64,000 nucleotides of DNA from Marthasterias glacialis. Its lineage: Eukaryota; Echinodermata; Asteroidea; Forcipulatida; Asteriidae. Position 1 is the first letter of the stretch; the number at the start of each line of letters is the position of its first letter. A model generated the notes under the pieces. The model made no database searches. It saw only the letters and a program-made list of their open reading frames with translations, and had not been told where the DNA came from. Location of the stretch: contig OU452235.1 of assembly GCA_911728455.2 (NCBI GenBank), positions 12,138,634 through 12,202,633 on the forward strand. The letters are read 5' to 3'. Both the position numbers and the translations under genes were made by a program. This document shows positions 1 to 15,000 of the stretch, piece by piece.

Positions 1-3000
1 GTACACAAGCCATGGGGTTTCCTGACAGTACCAGCTATACAAACAGAAGAAATACACCCAATGCTAGTCTGGCAGGTAGGGTACTTTGTGGTAGTCTGTG
101 GTACCAGTGTATTGAAGAGTAAATATTATCAACACCTTTTTCTGTCTCAGGTTGCATCAGTCAGTTTATCATCAGCGGGCAGAAGGTTTACCTGGGCAGT
201 GAGTTGGGTTCCAGGGTCAGCATTGATGCATGTCCAACGTGCGACATCAACCCTTGCAGGAACGGAGGAGTCTGCCAAGAGGCTAGTACAGAATTTGGCT
301 TCCAGTGTTTATGCCAGTCGGGCTACACAGGAATGCAATGTGACTACGTGGAACGCTGCAGAGATGGTAACAAAAAATCAACGTTAAATTTTGATTTTTT
401 TTATTGTTCAACTTTAGCCCTCCTACTCTCTGATCATTCAGAATCATTCACTGGGTTTTGAATGATAGCTAAACTATGCCAGACGGCAATGTCATATTGT
501 GAATGTATTTACACAGTAGACAATCAACCCTCCTTCAGTCTGACCATTCAATGGGAGACTTTTGAGACGATAGAGGGCGTCCCACAGACCGGTCCTTTTC
601 CATTGTTTTTCATCGCTGAGAACAATTGAAAAGGACCGGTCTGTGGGACGCCCACTATCGTCTCAAAAGTCTTCCATTGTCTTCACTTTAAAAATGGTCC
701 TTGTGTGAACTTGGCCTATGGTTTAGCAAAACACAAGTTTCCAGCATCTGTCAATGAATGTGGGATCAGTTGGTGCTGTATCACAACTTTTAACATAAAT
801 ACTAGTGGGAGTCAGGGTTACCGATTCGTGTTTTTTGTTGGTTCGCAGGTCTGTGCAACTTGGGCTATTGTGAGGAGGACCCTGGACCTGTTGGTTACCG
901 GTGTATCTGTCCACCAGGACGGAGCGGGAGTCACTGCGATTTAGGTAAGAAATTATAAATTAAAAACAAGTTAAATTACCACTTCCTAAATTCTGTATAG
1001 AGATATGAAAAAGCTGTTTTCTTGGCACAATTGACCTTTATTATTCTGCAACCATCTTGGTCATGTTCCCTGTATCCAATAACAGTAATAGATGCTAATA
1101 TTCATTGTACAAAAAGGAACCAGACTATTTGCCCTTCCAGCCTCGGTTTGGTTACATTAGTTTGAATGGGAGAAATCAAGATGGCGGCACCATGATAAAG
1201 TTCTATTGCACAAACAAATTCAGATTGTACTTTAAAATATTGTGTGAAATTTTCAGTTTATTTTTTTATTTTTCCTGTTAGTTAACTTAAATTAATTTCA
1301 AATGATGAATTCAGCAAAAAGAAATGTTTCAAATTCATGCTGGAAAACGTCTTTGAACTCTGCACAATTTTTGTTTAATTCAAATTTGCATCATGGTTCA
1401 TAATATTATATACAAACTTTCAGGCATGATGACACATTTGCCTCATTTGCATATGGATGAATATTGAAATCACAGATGCTTTAAAGATGAATGCCCTCCA
1501 TAAATTAGCAATTTCAATCCTCAAATACTTTGCAAGAAACACATTTTGGAATTTTGCATGTTTTGGGTGTAAATTGTAAATTTTTGTGGGGCACACATTT
1601 GTTTTTAGAAAGCATGCAAGAATGATTTACAAGATTTGTTACACATTCAGAATTGTTTGCCACATGGATATGCATTAATATTCATGAATATGTCACTGTC
1701 TTGTTCTATTTTGTATTCACAGGACTGCATTCATTTGCATATTTGCCCAAATGGGGATAATTCACACAATAAAATTGTTGATGACTGTTTTTATTTTGTT
1801 GTTGCATGAACCATTGTTCATTTTTTTAACTGCAACTTTTGTGAAAGCACAGTCTTGTTGTACATGTAAATCAAGAGAGTTTAATTACGGAACCTGTTTA
1901 AAAAGGGATGGTACATCATCATTATTATTACTATTTTCATTTTCAAAACCGCTTGCATTCCAATCATCTTATTTGCAAAAGAAAATAAACAAACTCCCTT
2001 ATGTGGAATCCTCGTGATGAATAAAACACTTGACTTCTATTCTGCTCTTTCAGACAGAAAACCCTCCAAAGAAGAATTTGTGTAAGAACGTTTTGTTTTT
2101 TTCACAAAAGTGATTTTAAGAAAGCATCATAGAACAACTTGTTTTCCTTTATAACAATGCAAGAGAAACAAGTTTGATTCTTTTTGTTGACAAGTTTCAC
2201 TGCCAACAGCTGTTTTTAAACGTTTTTTAATCGGTCCTTATTTTCTTCGGAGTAAGATTTCAAGTAGAAGAATTGTTCAGGGTGTTTGGTACTTGAACCA
2301 ACTTATCAATTAGCTCTGATAATCGTAGCTCTTGGTAACAACCTTTAGACGCAATACCTACGATGTACCTGTGATAAATTTGGGCAATATTTTTTCAACA
2401 ATTTACATGTACCCCATTTGGTAAATTTAAAATGTTGAAAAAGAAAAAAGGTCAAAAACATTTGCCAAATTTAACTTACGGTTGGGCGTAACCTTCAAGT
2501 CTACGACCGTTGGGAGGATCCAGGGTTTTGATTATCGTAACTTCTTATCATTGAGCCTTGATACTTATGAAATCAATTTGTTACCAATGGTGTACCATCT
2601 GTTAGGAATTTTTTTTTTTTAATAGTTCAAGCTGTACAGAGAATTATAAATGTGTTGACATGTATACATATTTCAAGAACTAAATGCGAATTGGAAGCAT
2701 TTAGTAGATTAATCTGATGAAAATTACCAACTGCCTGTTTTTGGGGGGGAAAGTGTTAAAGCTATGCACAGAATAACACTGCAACATCTCATGATAAAAT
2801 TACATGCTCCCTTCTTGAAATATGCATGCAGAAAGAGGTATTTAAGCCTTTGGAGACTGTGTTGTGGCCACAAGCTGCTTGTACCAAAATGCCCAAAGTT
2901 GCCCAAATGGATGCAAGATTGGACCAACTTCCATGCAACCAAAATTGACAAAGAAAAGTTGTGTCCTTAATTGGCATTTTTTAATACTTCCCAAGTTAAG

Positions 3001-6000
3001 TCAGTTGCTGCAACTCTAAAACAAAAACAAATGTCTGTTTTGTATTACTTTTCCAAGAAATTTTTACCCTGAAAATTGAGTTTAAAAAAACGATAGCAGC
3101 ATTTTCCTGTGTATGGTGAAGATTTTACTTAAATGAATGGTCTCCAAAGGTTGAATGACATTATTCATACATTCTAACTTTAATTTTAAAGTTTTTCCTA
3201 GGTTGACTGGTACTTCGTACATGTACGTGAAAAATTTATCGTTTTATTGAAAAGCTGTGTCAACTTTGACCCAGAGAGACCACAGTTGTGGTAGAGTCAA
3301 AAGTTGGGGAGAGGCAGACTCTCTTTCCTAACAAGTCAGTTGAATGTAGTTTACCGGCACTGATATTTAACTGGTCCTTTGCATGCTATGTTTACCAGTT
3401 TACGACGACAGCGATATCAACATGGGTAGTGGCCAGCACGGAGCTCAGGGAGACAATGGTATTTTTTGAATTCTTCCCCAAACTTTTTCAACTTTTGTTT
3501 GCTGCGCAACAGTAATCCCCTAAAAGTCAAATGGAATAGTTCAAAAATAATGGCACAGTTGAGAAACAATCATTTCAAAAAGGCTTGAAGAGTTAGTGAA
3601 CTTTTTGACAGCTTGTTACTAGAATTAGAAAGTTTGAATAGTATTTCAAGCTTCAATTCAAAAACTGTACAGACTAGGTATGTACTAAAAAATAATGGAA
3701 AAAATCACAGACAAAAATAATGACCATCAATTGTTATATTTTTGTTGTGAACAAAACACTCAACCTGTTTAGCAATGGTTTCTTCTTAACTGTACATTGA
3801 TATGGAACAGTCCATTAATGAATTGTAGGGATGGGTGGTTTTGGCTGATTAGAACTATGCTAACTTGTGTGCAGCTCTTTCAATCCCAATAAGTTTATCA
3901 TTAAAATCACCCCTTGACATTTATACCATCGCCCAAATGCATTTCAAATTTTTTTATAATTTTTGTCAGCATTGCCAAAAGTACAAGTTGAAGCATCTTT
4001 TGTGTCATTAAAACTCATTGTCACTAAAATCACGTTGAAATACAAACCATCAAGTCCAACATTTGCCTGAAAAAATACATGTTTTCTCATTTATTTTATT
4101 TATTTATTGATTTTTTTTTTTACTTTCATGTAGGTCCTAATCTATTAGTAGTGTGTCTCTAATGAAAATTAACATTGATAAAAAAAAAATATAAAAAAAA
4201 CACTTAAAAAACACTGATTTATTTTGGCAAATCTGTAACATCTTTTTCTAAAACTAAATAAAAGTACTAATTAATGACACTACAAGTAGCCATTATTTTT
4301 GCTGCACACAAACTTACATGGACTGTTTTTGGCTTTGGTTTTGGCGTAGGCACCATCTGCCTGTTTGAAGTCCAGTACCGAGTATGAACGTTTTCAAATT
4401 TACCTATGGACCCCAAGTCGGAGCCTATGTCAAAGCGCTGATTTTCGAAAGGGGCCATAACTGAAAGAGGTTCTAGACGGGTGCTTATGCTTTAGACAAA
4501 GCAGTCCACACAGTTTTTCACAGGGTTTCCCACAAAGATGGCCGCTGTAGATTTCAGCTGAAGTTGTATTTTTATTCTAGGATGAATGTGTGTTCTATCA
4601 GTTTTGAAATTTGTGTACAAAGATGATAAACTTTAAGAAGTCGGTGTTCATCCTAGGAGAAAAATATTGTGCAAGCCAGCACACCTCAGGAATGAGACAT
4701 TATTGCAAATTGGGCGTTTTCAGTCCCTCTCATAATTGAGGATTCTTGCATGCACTTTCACGTAAAGATTCTTTTCCAGAAAGCTGATGTACTGCATTTG
4801 TGAAGTGTGTAAATTAATCTGCTGCTTCGTTGAAAACCTTGCTAACAATGTTATGATTGTGGAAAAACTAGAATAGGTATTTTTTTTCGAGGTGGGGATT
4901 GTGTTTTAGCCCCACTTGGGGACTGAAAATGGAACTCCGCCGTGTCTGAATTGGCAGCTGCGACTGTAACTGTAGGGCAGCCTTAGCCGTAGGACTCTTC
5001 CTCCGTGCTATACACAGATACAGACTCCTAGATATGAGGGCCCGTTTCTGGAGCGGAAAAAATTTCCAGAGCTCCATAATTCAAATCTTTCCTGTAATAA
5101 GCTGCTAATCTCACTGGATTAACATTCCATGGCGGCATACATTTTTGGGCGGTGGGTTTTGGACGTCAGATATTCCTCATAAATCTATCATTTTCGTGAA
5201 ATAATTCAGCTCTCAACGTTAAAAAAGTTTCCGTTGTGTTCGTTCTCTCAAACATGCCTGCCCTGCGTACGCGTACCTAGCGTGTTGGTGCAGGACTGTT
5301 GCATGTGTTTCGTCCGCATGTATAGTGCAAACATACACAAACACATGAACTGTGTTTAAAGTTTCTAGAAAAATGTTGGAAGCTGGAAAATTTCACGATT
5401 TATGAGGAAAATCTGACGTCCGAAACCGTCACGGCATGTTAATCTGTAGAGATTACCAGCTTCTTATGGGTAAGATTTGAATTATGGAGCTCTGAAAATT
5501 GTCTGCCCTGGAAACGGGCCCTCTTATTCAGGACGTCACTGTTGTATTTATAGGAAAGTGAAAGGCAACCAGGGCTAAGGGCAGTGTATGCTTCTACGCA
5601 TATTGGTGATCCAGCTGCAGCTGGTAATTCAGAGACGGCTTTAAACAAAACATCATCTAACACTAAAATCTGTTGCAAGTTTTGAATCTTTCAGAAAAAG
5701 GGATATGAGTTGTTACTTCATCAGCTTTAAACTTCAGTCATTTTTTTCACAAGTCACCTATGCCGTACATTATCTTTAGCAGCAGCACAGCAGGAATATT
5801 TGCCATGGCTTTGTACAATCCACCTTTGCATTTTCTAAATGAAAAAAAAAAGGCAATTTGACTTAATTGTTTTGTTTGGTTAAATAGTGTTGGCATATTT
5901 CAGTACTCCTTAGCGAAAATTCAATTTAATCCTCAGAAATGATCCCCACCAAATTCCAATATACTTACTCATGAAAACAACTCCAAATTCACCCTTTTTT

Positions 6001-9000
6001 CCTTTCCAACTTTTCAACCTGATGCCACCAAAAGATGACATGAGATGCTGGAATTTAAAACAGTTTCTAAGATCTCTTTCTTGCTGTTCGATGTCAACAT
6101 TTTATAAAGCTGTTGAGCATCTCTCACTTTTTCAAAGATTTACTGAAAAATGAGCCCTTCATAGAAATGCATGCTTCTGATGTATGCTTAAATAGACTAG
6201 AAAAAAACTAGAGTTTGGTATTTATCCTGTAGTAAACGTGATAACTTTCAAAGAACTGCAAAACTATTTTGGCTTTTTCCCGAGCATATTCATTGAAGTA
6301 GAATGTATAGCGGTTGTGCTATAGAAACGTCTGCATGAGTGTGTGTTTGTGTGTGCATAAGGACTAGTTGCAGAAGTGCCATGTACATGTAGCTTGTACC
6401 TTGTCTGCCATTTTTGGGGGGTCAAAGAAGGTGAAAGAAATGCTGCTTGGAGACCAGGAGTTTCACAGAGACAGACATGGGCAAATTTTATGGCTCTGCT
6501 AACCGTAAAGCGTAAATGAGAGTTTAGGGTAGCGGAAAAACCCACTCTTATTGTAAGCCTATTTCACAGGTTAGCAAGAAATTTTTGCTGGTACGCATAT
6601 CAGTGTTGAGATCACAAACGGCGCAGGGCGAGCTTGCAAGCTAAGCTTTCGATGATTTGTTATTGTTTTGGGTTCCTTTTTTATGTTTATATGTTTTTGG
6701 ACAGTTATAAAATTTAAGTCTTGAAAGGTCTTGACATAAGACCCCGAGACCTTTTCTCGGAGACCAAGACCTAGCCTGGAAAGTTGAATAGTGACCATAA
6801 GTGCAGAATTCTGCCTTAAGTAGAGCCATGGAGTTTGGCCCATGTCTTGGCCATGTTTGGTAGCAAGAGATATTCCTGCGAAAAGGATGGAGAATAGGGC
6901 ATTGCAATTCCAGGGAATGGGTTTCCATGGTGGTTCTATTCGGGTCTTTCCTACTTTGTGCATACCTTGCTTACCACAACCATTTGGCCTCCAAGTTGCA
7001 CAGATACAATTTGCAAAGAAATCTCCAGACCTTTTATGTGTCATTGTTCTTGTCATGCTCCCTGTGTGCAACAGCAGTAATGACTGCTGATTTTCAAAAG
7101 GGGCCTGGCTCTTTTCCCTTCATGCCTCACTTTGATTGCATTGTGTTTAATATGGGAGAGAAACAAAATGGCCGAATGATAGAGGTCTAGAGACCTGGGG
7201 CGTGTTTTGGCGACCTCGACCAGAAACAAGTTTGAGCTTCGGTCATTGGTTTAGCAGTGAGACAGCTGTTCCGACCAAACCGTAACCGAGTTGTTGGCTC
7301 GGTTAGGCTTGGTTTCAAGATGGCTGATTCCACAAACATACAAAAAGTGTCGACAGAATTCTTTTAAATATGAAAAATATTAAAGCATGCCAATCCAACA
7401 ATGTTGATAAAATTACAAAAACTAAGTTCCATTACTTGAAAATAAAAAGAAGGCTTTACATTTTGAGAACATTAATTTCTAAGAAATGTACCCACGTCAC
7501 AAACTGTTCCTGGTTACCGACCCGTTTTTGTGTAGCTCTCAAAAATTGTTCTGGTCTGTGAATTTGACGTCAGAAACTTGTTTCTTGTCGAGGTCGCCAA
7601 AACACGCCCCTGACTGGTTACCAAGCTTAGAAACAAATTTACAGAATGGTCTGCATGACCTTTCAGTAGTTGACCTTACAATTTGCATATTTGTATGTTT
7701 AGTAAAATAGATGATAGAGATTTTCAATTGACCTTTAGTGAAAGTTCTGAGGAACAATGTATGTGTTGCTGCATTTGTTTTTTAACATTTTCTGTGCATA
7801 TCTAATAGCATAGTGTGGAAGAAAAATGCAGAAATCTTTGCCTAATTTCATGCCACTGCTTCCCACGGATTTCTGCAGTAAGAGCTTGTGATTCTATAGG
7901 CCATAAAAGGGTCGGAACTGCAGAATTTCTTGGTTAGCAGTGCCGTGAAATTAGGCCATGTGACCAATTTCATAGTGCAGCTTAAACACGAACAAATTTT
8001 GCTTAGCGGAAAAGATTACCAGCCAAAAGACCATGCTATGGGTGTACTTTGTGACTGGTTCCCTGCTAATTTTTTTATGAGGCGGAGAAGTTTTTTTCAC
8101 AAAATTTTCTGCTTGGATAGCTCTATGAAATTGGGAAATAATTTGTACATAACATGAACTATAAAATATTATTGTGTACATGTATGTGCAAAATATGTAC
8201 TCCTTATAAAATGCATTTTTGTATATTTATTTATGATGAAGAGGACAAAACAAAGATAATTTCTGTTATTCTGATGCCAGAACTTCAACTTGGAAGCAAT
8301 ATTTGTGTTGACATTTCAAAACTGTTCTTTATTCAGGTTTCTAATGGTTTCAATTTCTAAACGTTTTTTCCTGTTAAGGGTGAAGAACAGCATTGTCATA
8401 CACATGTACATAGTACATGTGCATGTATATCAGTTTCATTTACTACTGTTCATTTGGCTGCATTTAGAAAACTTTATAATTTGTAACCAGCTTGCATACT
8501 TGAATGAAACCTATAGTCAGTGGTATAACCAGAGGGGGTAGGGGGTTGGGGGAGGCAGAGGAGCCCCTCACTCAGAACCCTTGCCTCCTCCTCTTGTCCC
8601 CCAAATGAAATTTAAGAAATAAGCACAAATGAATGATTCAATACATTAAATACCACCTCCCATTATGTCTTTGCCCCCACTTGTCTCCCCCCCCCAAAAA
8701 AAAAAAAAAAAAAATAAAAAATGAAATCGTCTTGTTATGCCACTCCTTATAGTTATCAACTTCTGTAGTTTACCTTCAAATAGATCTTTAAAATGCAAGC
8801 CATCTGGGAAAAATCTTCCTTCAAAACTGAAAGAATTTCCTTCTTAATCTCTTGAGACAATGTCTGACAAAATTCCATATTTTGTAGATGAAATCTGTTA
8901 CAGGATTGTACTTTTTTTAAATATATTCAAAAGTAACCAATGCTGTACTTAATTCTAACTCAGTGGACTTTATTGCACACTTATTACTTCCAAATGATTT

Positions 9001-12000
9001 CACCTTGATGCACTTGATTTGGGGATCTAACAGGTTTTGGCATGCACCACTTTTGCACGTCACAGCATGTTTTTTTTTGTTTTTTTTTGTTTTTTTTGCA
9101 TGATAAATGTATTAACGGCAAGTTATAAGGTGGGAGTGGCCAAGTTTGTACAAGGCCAGAATGCACCCCATTGGCCAATTGACTACTGTCAACCCCAAAA
9201 AATCCATCCAATCAAATTGGTTGAGTGTGTATTCCTGTTGTGCATACAGCCTGCACATGAATCAATCCCGAAACAAGATCCTTACTTTTGCAAGGAACAA
9301 AAACAAAAACCAGACATTCATATGTAGTTTACAGAGACATGATTCTTTCGATGATTTGAAAAGCATGTATGTTCATGAACATGTTTCATCCACATTGATT
9401 TCTTTGTACGCCTTCATCATCAAAATCGGTTGAACATCTGGCATTTTGTCAATTGGCTAATTAAAATAAATTACACTGCATCGTAACCCCTTCCCATCCT
9501 TGGAGAACCTTAATATGCACCACCCATTGACCCCTTGATTCCCATGGTGATGGTTACTAGGTAACTTCAGCACATAACCAAGAAACAGATGTTGGATTAA
9601 CGTTAGTCTTTGAAAATCAAACCTCTCTTAGGGGCATCTGTCTATGAGCCGTCGTTCTCCGGTAACTCCTTCATCGCTTACCCCGGCCTCAGAGAGTCAC
9701 TGCGTCAGGTTCAAATCGCGATGATGTTCAAACCCACAACAACTGAGGATGGCATTCTTATGTTTAATGGACAGAACGCTAAGGGGAAAGGCGACTACAT
9801 TGCCTTGGTCATCCGTAATGGACGGGTGGTATTCCAGTATGACAGCGGAACAGGTTCAGTCTTCTAATTTTTGTATCATCTCCTTGTTTGTTTATTGCTT
9901 TCCTTAAAGATGTTTGTTTTGTTTTTTTAGTTTGGTTGTTTAATTATGGTTTTATATTGTGGTTTCTTTTAATGATTTTTGTTCCAGTTTCATTGTGTAA
10001 TTATGGTTTTATAATTTGCTAATTAGTACATTTAATTTATATTTGAACCCAGGTTCAAATAGAATCAGTATCCTTGGATGAACATCATCTTTGGCAGCAT
10101 AATTTTGCCAGTGGTCTTTCTTTTAAATTTTAGTGGTAATTTACTCTGAGAATTTAGATAATATATGATAATTTTGTAATTAAGTTGTCCCAAAAGTTAT
10201 TATTATTTGTGTTATTTGATTATGAAATAATCAAAGTAATGAAATCCATAGTACATCAAAAGTGAACTCTGTCACTCGAGCTCAGAAATGTTAGGATGTT
10301 TCTAACCAATGGCGATTGTTTTGAACTGGAACCCCCAAATTGTTGTACGTCTTAGAACGATTGAAATTAATTCTGTAAATTCTCCACCAGGACCTGCAAT
10401 CATCGAGAGCACTAAAAACCTGACCGCAGGTCAGTGGTACTCTCTTGTCGCTGAGCGTAACTCGAGAGAGGGCTCCCTCGTGATAGATTCTGGGGAGGCG
10501 GTGAAGGGACGATCTCCCGGATCGAGCCGTGGCTTGAACCTGAAGATGTTAATGTACCTTGGAGGGCTTGATGCGATGTATGAGGTGCCTGCTGTGCTGG
10601 GAGTGGAAATGGGCTTCAAGGGCTGTATTGCAGAGGTAGTCAGGATTCTATGATGGCCATTTTCCTAAAAGCAGAAATATATTTTAAACATTTTCAGAGG
10701 ACTTGGAAAGTAAAGGGTGAAACCGAAAAAGCAATTTTTAACCTTGATGCAATTATAACATTAAAGTGTTTGTGGTATCCACTGCTAATTACAGGGTTTG
10801 AACTGGTCTCTCCTCACACGGCAAGCTTGGTGGTCCAGCAGTTTAGTCATTTGCTGGGGGGTTGTTGGTTCGAATCTCAACTGAGTAGCCTGTGGATTTT
10901 TTTTCTTGGTAGGACTCATAAAGCACGTAGTCTCACTTCGGGGGTGGGGGGCGGGTGTTAAAATCATCTGAAAAATCAGAAATATCTTGTTCATCAAGAT
11001 CATGTTACCTACCAGAATGCCATATAACAGCTTTTCAGGTTTTTCAAGACGGACACCAGCTTTCCACTAACCACTCCTCCAGAATTTTGTTTCCTGATTT
11101 AATCTTTTGTGATAATTCGCAGATTGAGATTGATGGAGCCGGCATTGGCCTTATCAGTGATGCAAAGGAGAATATTAACGTAGAGCAGTGTGTGGAAGAG
11201 CAAGTCTGCTCCCGTAACCAGTGCAAGAATGGTGCCACATGCACCACGTTGGTCGATGAGTACTTATGTTCATGCCTACCGGAGTACACAGGTATTACCT
11301 TGTTTTTAATCTGGGTTCAACCATTCCATGAAAGGGGAAGTTAATCATTGTTTTACAGAAGAGTCAAATAATTCCCTTCTTCTTGTCGTGGCCGAGCGGT
11401 CAAGAGCACCGGACTCAAGTTCTGGTATTTTTGATCAGCAGAGTGTGGGTTCGAGTCCTGGTCTTGACTCTTGTGTCCTTAAGCCAGACACTTAACCATT
11501 ATTATTTCGTCCTTTGGATGGTCTTGACATTTTGTGTCCTTAAGCCAGACACTTAACCATTATTGTTTCATCCTTTAGATGGGACGTAATGCCGTAGGTC
11601 TCATTGTGTGTTGTGTAATGCATGTTAAAGAAGCTAGTTACACTTACCGCTGAGAGAGGGGGTTTGCTGGGGTGGTTCTGGCAGTGGGTGCTGAATGCGC
11701 CGCAGCACCTTGTAAACCCTTATAAGGCGCTACATAAATTGGTCTCACAATTCAAAAACATTCAAAAACCTATAAAAAAAAACAATTAGCACTTTGAGAG
11801 ATCTGTAGATAAAGTGCCCCCCAAAAAACTAGTTTGTTGAGGCCTTATTTTAATGAATAGAAGGAAAATTGTTTTGTAAGTAAATATAATTTCGGGGTTG
11901 AGGTTGGGGTCTTCAATTTCTATTTTGTTGACTTTGACATTATTTCAGACGGAAGATTGGTAATGGACTGGTACAAACTTTACAGTCGTTCAGCTTTCAG

Positions 12001-15000
12001 AAATCTTTACAAATGACTAATTCTGTACCTTTTCTTTAATCAGTGAGTAATATTTTAGGTGTTTAAGTCATGACTTCTTTTTTGACTGAGACAACTATTT
12101 GGAGTAAGTTCCATCTTTTTTGTAACTTGTTCCCAGGTCGTCACTGTGAGACTGAAGTAGGACCATGTCACGTTGATCAACCATGCGAAAACGGTGGAAG
12201 CTGTGACCCCATGGGTGGGAACGAGTACCGCTGTCTATGCCCACAAGGATACACTGGTGACCACTGTGAGATAGGTGAGTGAAATAGGGAAAGGTTTTTG
12301 TCTCAAAACTGTCAGAGGAACTAAATTTCAACCTCAAATTATGCCTAATTTGAAAAATCGCTTTTTTTAATATAGATAATATGTTTTCTAAATTATTCCA
12401 TACTTCAAATCATGTTCTCTTGTAATTGAAAGCTCACTTTTTTCTGAAAATAAATAAAATGTTCAAAATTTGCTCTGTAACTCATTCCGTGCAAGGATTG
12501 TTTGTGGCTTATTTTCGGATTTTAGATGTGTTCCAAGAAAACTGAAAGAGGGAAAATATTATTTATGACTTTTTTTTGTTATACATCGCTTATACTTTTT
12601 AAACTCTGAAGAAAACAAATTTACTTTATCTGTACAAATAGATTGGAGATATAGGTCATTGTGAGAGAAAATCACAGTTCAAAGTTCGTGGTCAGTTATA
12701 TATTTCACTTTTCACATATCTGTTCACAATGCAGCCGAGACGTTTGACTACAGTGCAAGTTTCACTGGTAACAGCTATATCAAACTACCGGGCAGCATCA
12801 TTCCACGGGAAAGAGGGAGCAGTACTTCTAAAGAGACAATTAATTTTGTCTTCTCCACCCTCTCATCAAATGGTATCCTCCTGTGGCAAGGAGTGGTAAG
12901 TTCCATTTCATCACTTATTGGTTGTTTTTCCAAAACACTGCTTCGGCTTTTTAGCCTCCAGCTTGGGAGGCTGTAACTTTGAAAATATATGAGACTTATC
13001 CAAACTAGTTTTAAACTGGCTTACAACAGAATGGAAAATTCAAACATACTTTGAATTTGACGTGTAACACACGTCCCCATCAGATGAAATCCTAGGATGT
13101 TATGAAGGATTTGACCTCCAGACAACCTTCTTTGACAATAGATCAGAAGAGGGCGTTGTAAAGGGATGGGACTTCAAACAGATGGACGGCGCCTATTCCA
13201 GAGTCAAAGACAAAAACCGTGATTTTGAAAATCACAACAACAGTTTATTTTGATTTGGCCATCTTGTTTTTCTTCCAATTCAAATAAATGTAACTAATCA
13301 GAATTGATTATTTGAGTTGCCGGCTGAAATCAAGCCAAATATAGGGGCTGTCTACAAAGTTAGACCCACCCTTCAAAAAGTGTTGTTATGACAAGTTCAG
13401 GATTTTCAAAGCATATTGGTTTCAGTTTGTACCATCAATTCTTTGACCAAAAAGTTAAGAGGTAACTATTACTAGTTATTATTGCAGGTTACTGTGTTGT
13501 CTCTTAGAAGAGTGGCTGGCTTGTTCTCATCGTTTTGAAGAGTGTACTCTGCTCATCTCCAGCAGATGGCAAGAACACGTACAGAGTGTACTCTTCAAAA
13601 TGTTGAGAACAAACGAACGGTTTCTCTCTGAGCCAACACTCCTTCCAAAAAAAGATTTGGAGTTACAGTTGATTGGTTGATCGGTTGAACGGTTGTACCT
13701 GGAAGAATGACTAGAAATTGTTCATTCTTATTATCAACACCATGCAAAGCTGTAAACATCACAGTCAAAAATGTAAGCATAATTTGGCCACACAAAACTA
13801 ATTTCAAATTTTCTTAACGTTATTTCGACTTTAAACCAATTTTTTTGGGGGTGAAAATTGTGTTTGGATGCGGGAGAAAACGAATGTATGTAGATATATA
13901 TATTTCTGCAACGTAATGTTTTATCACTGCGGACCTGGATTTGTGTAGGATTTGTCATAATGTTTGCATTGTAGGGGGGTTTCATGAATGCTTTGTAATT
14001 AGTATTAGCTGGCCTCGATCTTAAGAAACACGGGGGCAGGCCTTTGCTGGCCAGATCAGAGAAATTGTACAAGGGCATGCTGTTCAAGTTGGTAGTGACA
14101 GTGCAATTTTTCTGAAGGGCATGCTGGCCAACTCGACAGGGCATGAGGCCAGTGGCCTCGGTGGCCTCGGTTAAGATCAAGGCCTGAATTGTTAGTATTA
14201 TTTTTATGTTTGGTTAATATGTTTTGGAATGCACTGTTTTTTTAAACTCAGGGAGAAGGCCAGAGCGGAGAAATGCATGATTTCATCTCAGTCGGTCTGA
14301 TCAACGGTACTCTGGTGTTTGGGTAAGTGACGTCTGAGATGGCCAGTATAGTCTGGTACATGGTTGGTTCATGGTGCATGAACAGTATTACCCGGTCACT
14401 GGGCCGTTGCTTTCATTCCTTGAACCGTCTCAGCTCCCTGGGGAGTATGCAGCCTGTGTTGACAAGTATATGTAGCGCACCAAGCTAAATCAATCACAAG
14501 AACCATCTCTACCCTCACAGGTACCATTTTACCCCTGGGTGAAAAGAAGCAATTATGGTTAAATGGCTTGCCCAAAGACAACAGTCTCATGACAAAAGGA
14601 CGCCTAATGATTTAAACCCACACCCCGATGACATAGCCACCAGAACTTGAGTTTGGTACGCCAGACCCCTCGGCCATGACACAATTTTTTATTTCGAAGC
14701 TTAATTTCGTGGAAATTGATACCAGTTTTTAAAAGGAGGTAGACAGGGAACCAGTCTAGCCAAAGTGTCGACATAAAAAGGGTGTAGGATTAACTTTTTT
14801 TCTTCATCATTAACAGATACCAATTGGGCAGTGGGGAGGCCAGCATCAGGTCAGACATCAAGGTCAACGATGGATTGAAACATAATGTTACAGTTCACAG
14901 ACGTGGGCGTGAAGGAACTGTTATAGTAGATGATGCTGAGATTAGCGGCCACTCGGCTGGGTTCCTGCAGATGCTGAACGTGAAAGGCAGTGTTTACCTA

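Noticed and set aside
3288..3515. 75-codon frame overlapping a perlecan exon
   Set aside because: Wrong frame: the exon 3399-3458 reads YDDSDINMGSGQHG in phase with its neighbours.
11388..11475. tRNA-Leu gene
   Set aside because: A and B boxes are good but acceptor and anticodon stems do not pair and a SINE body follows.
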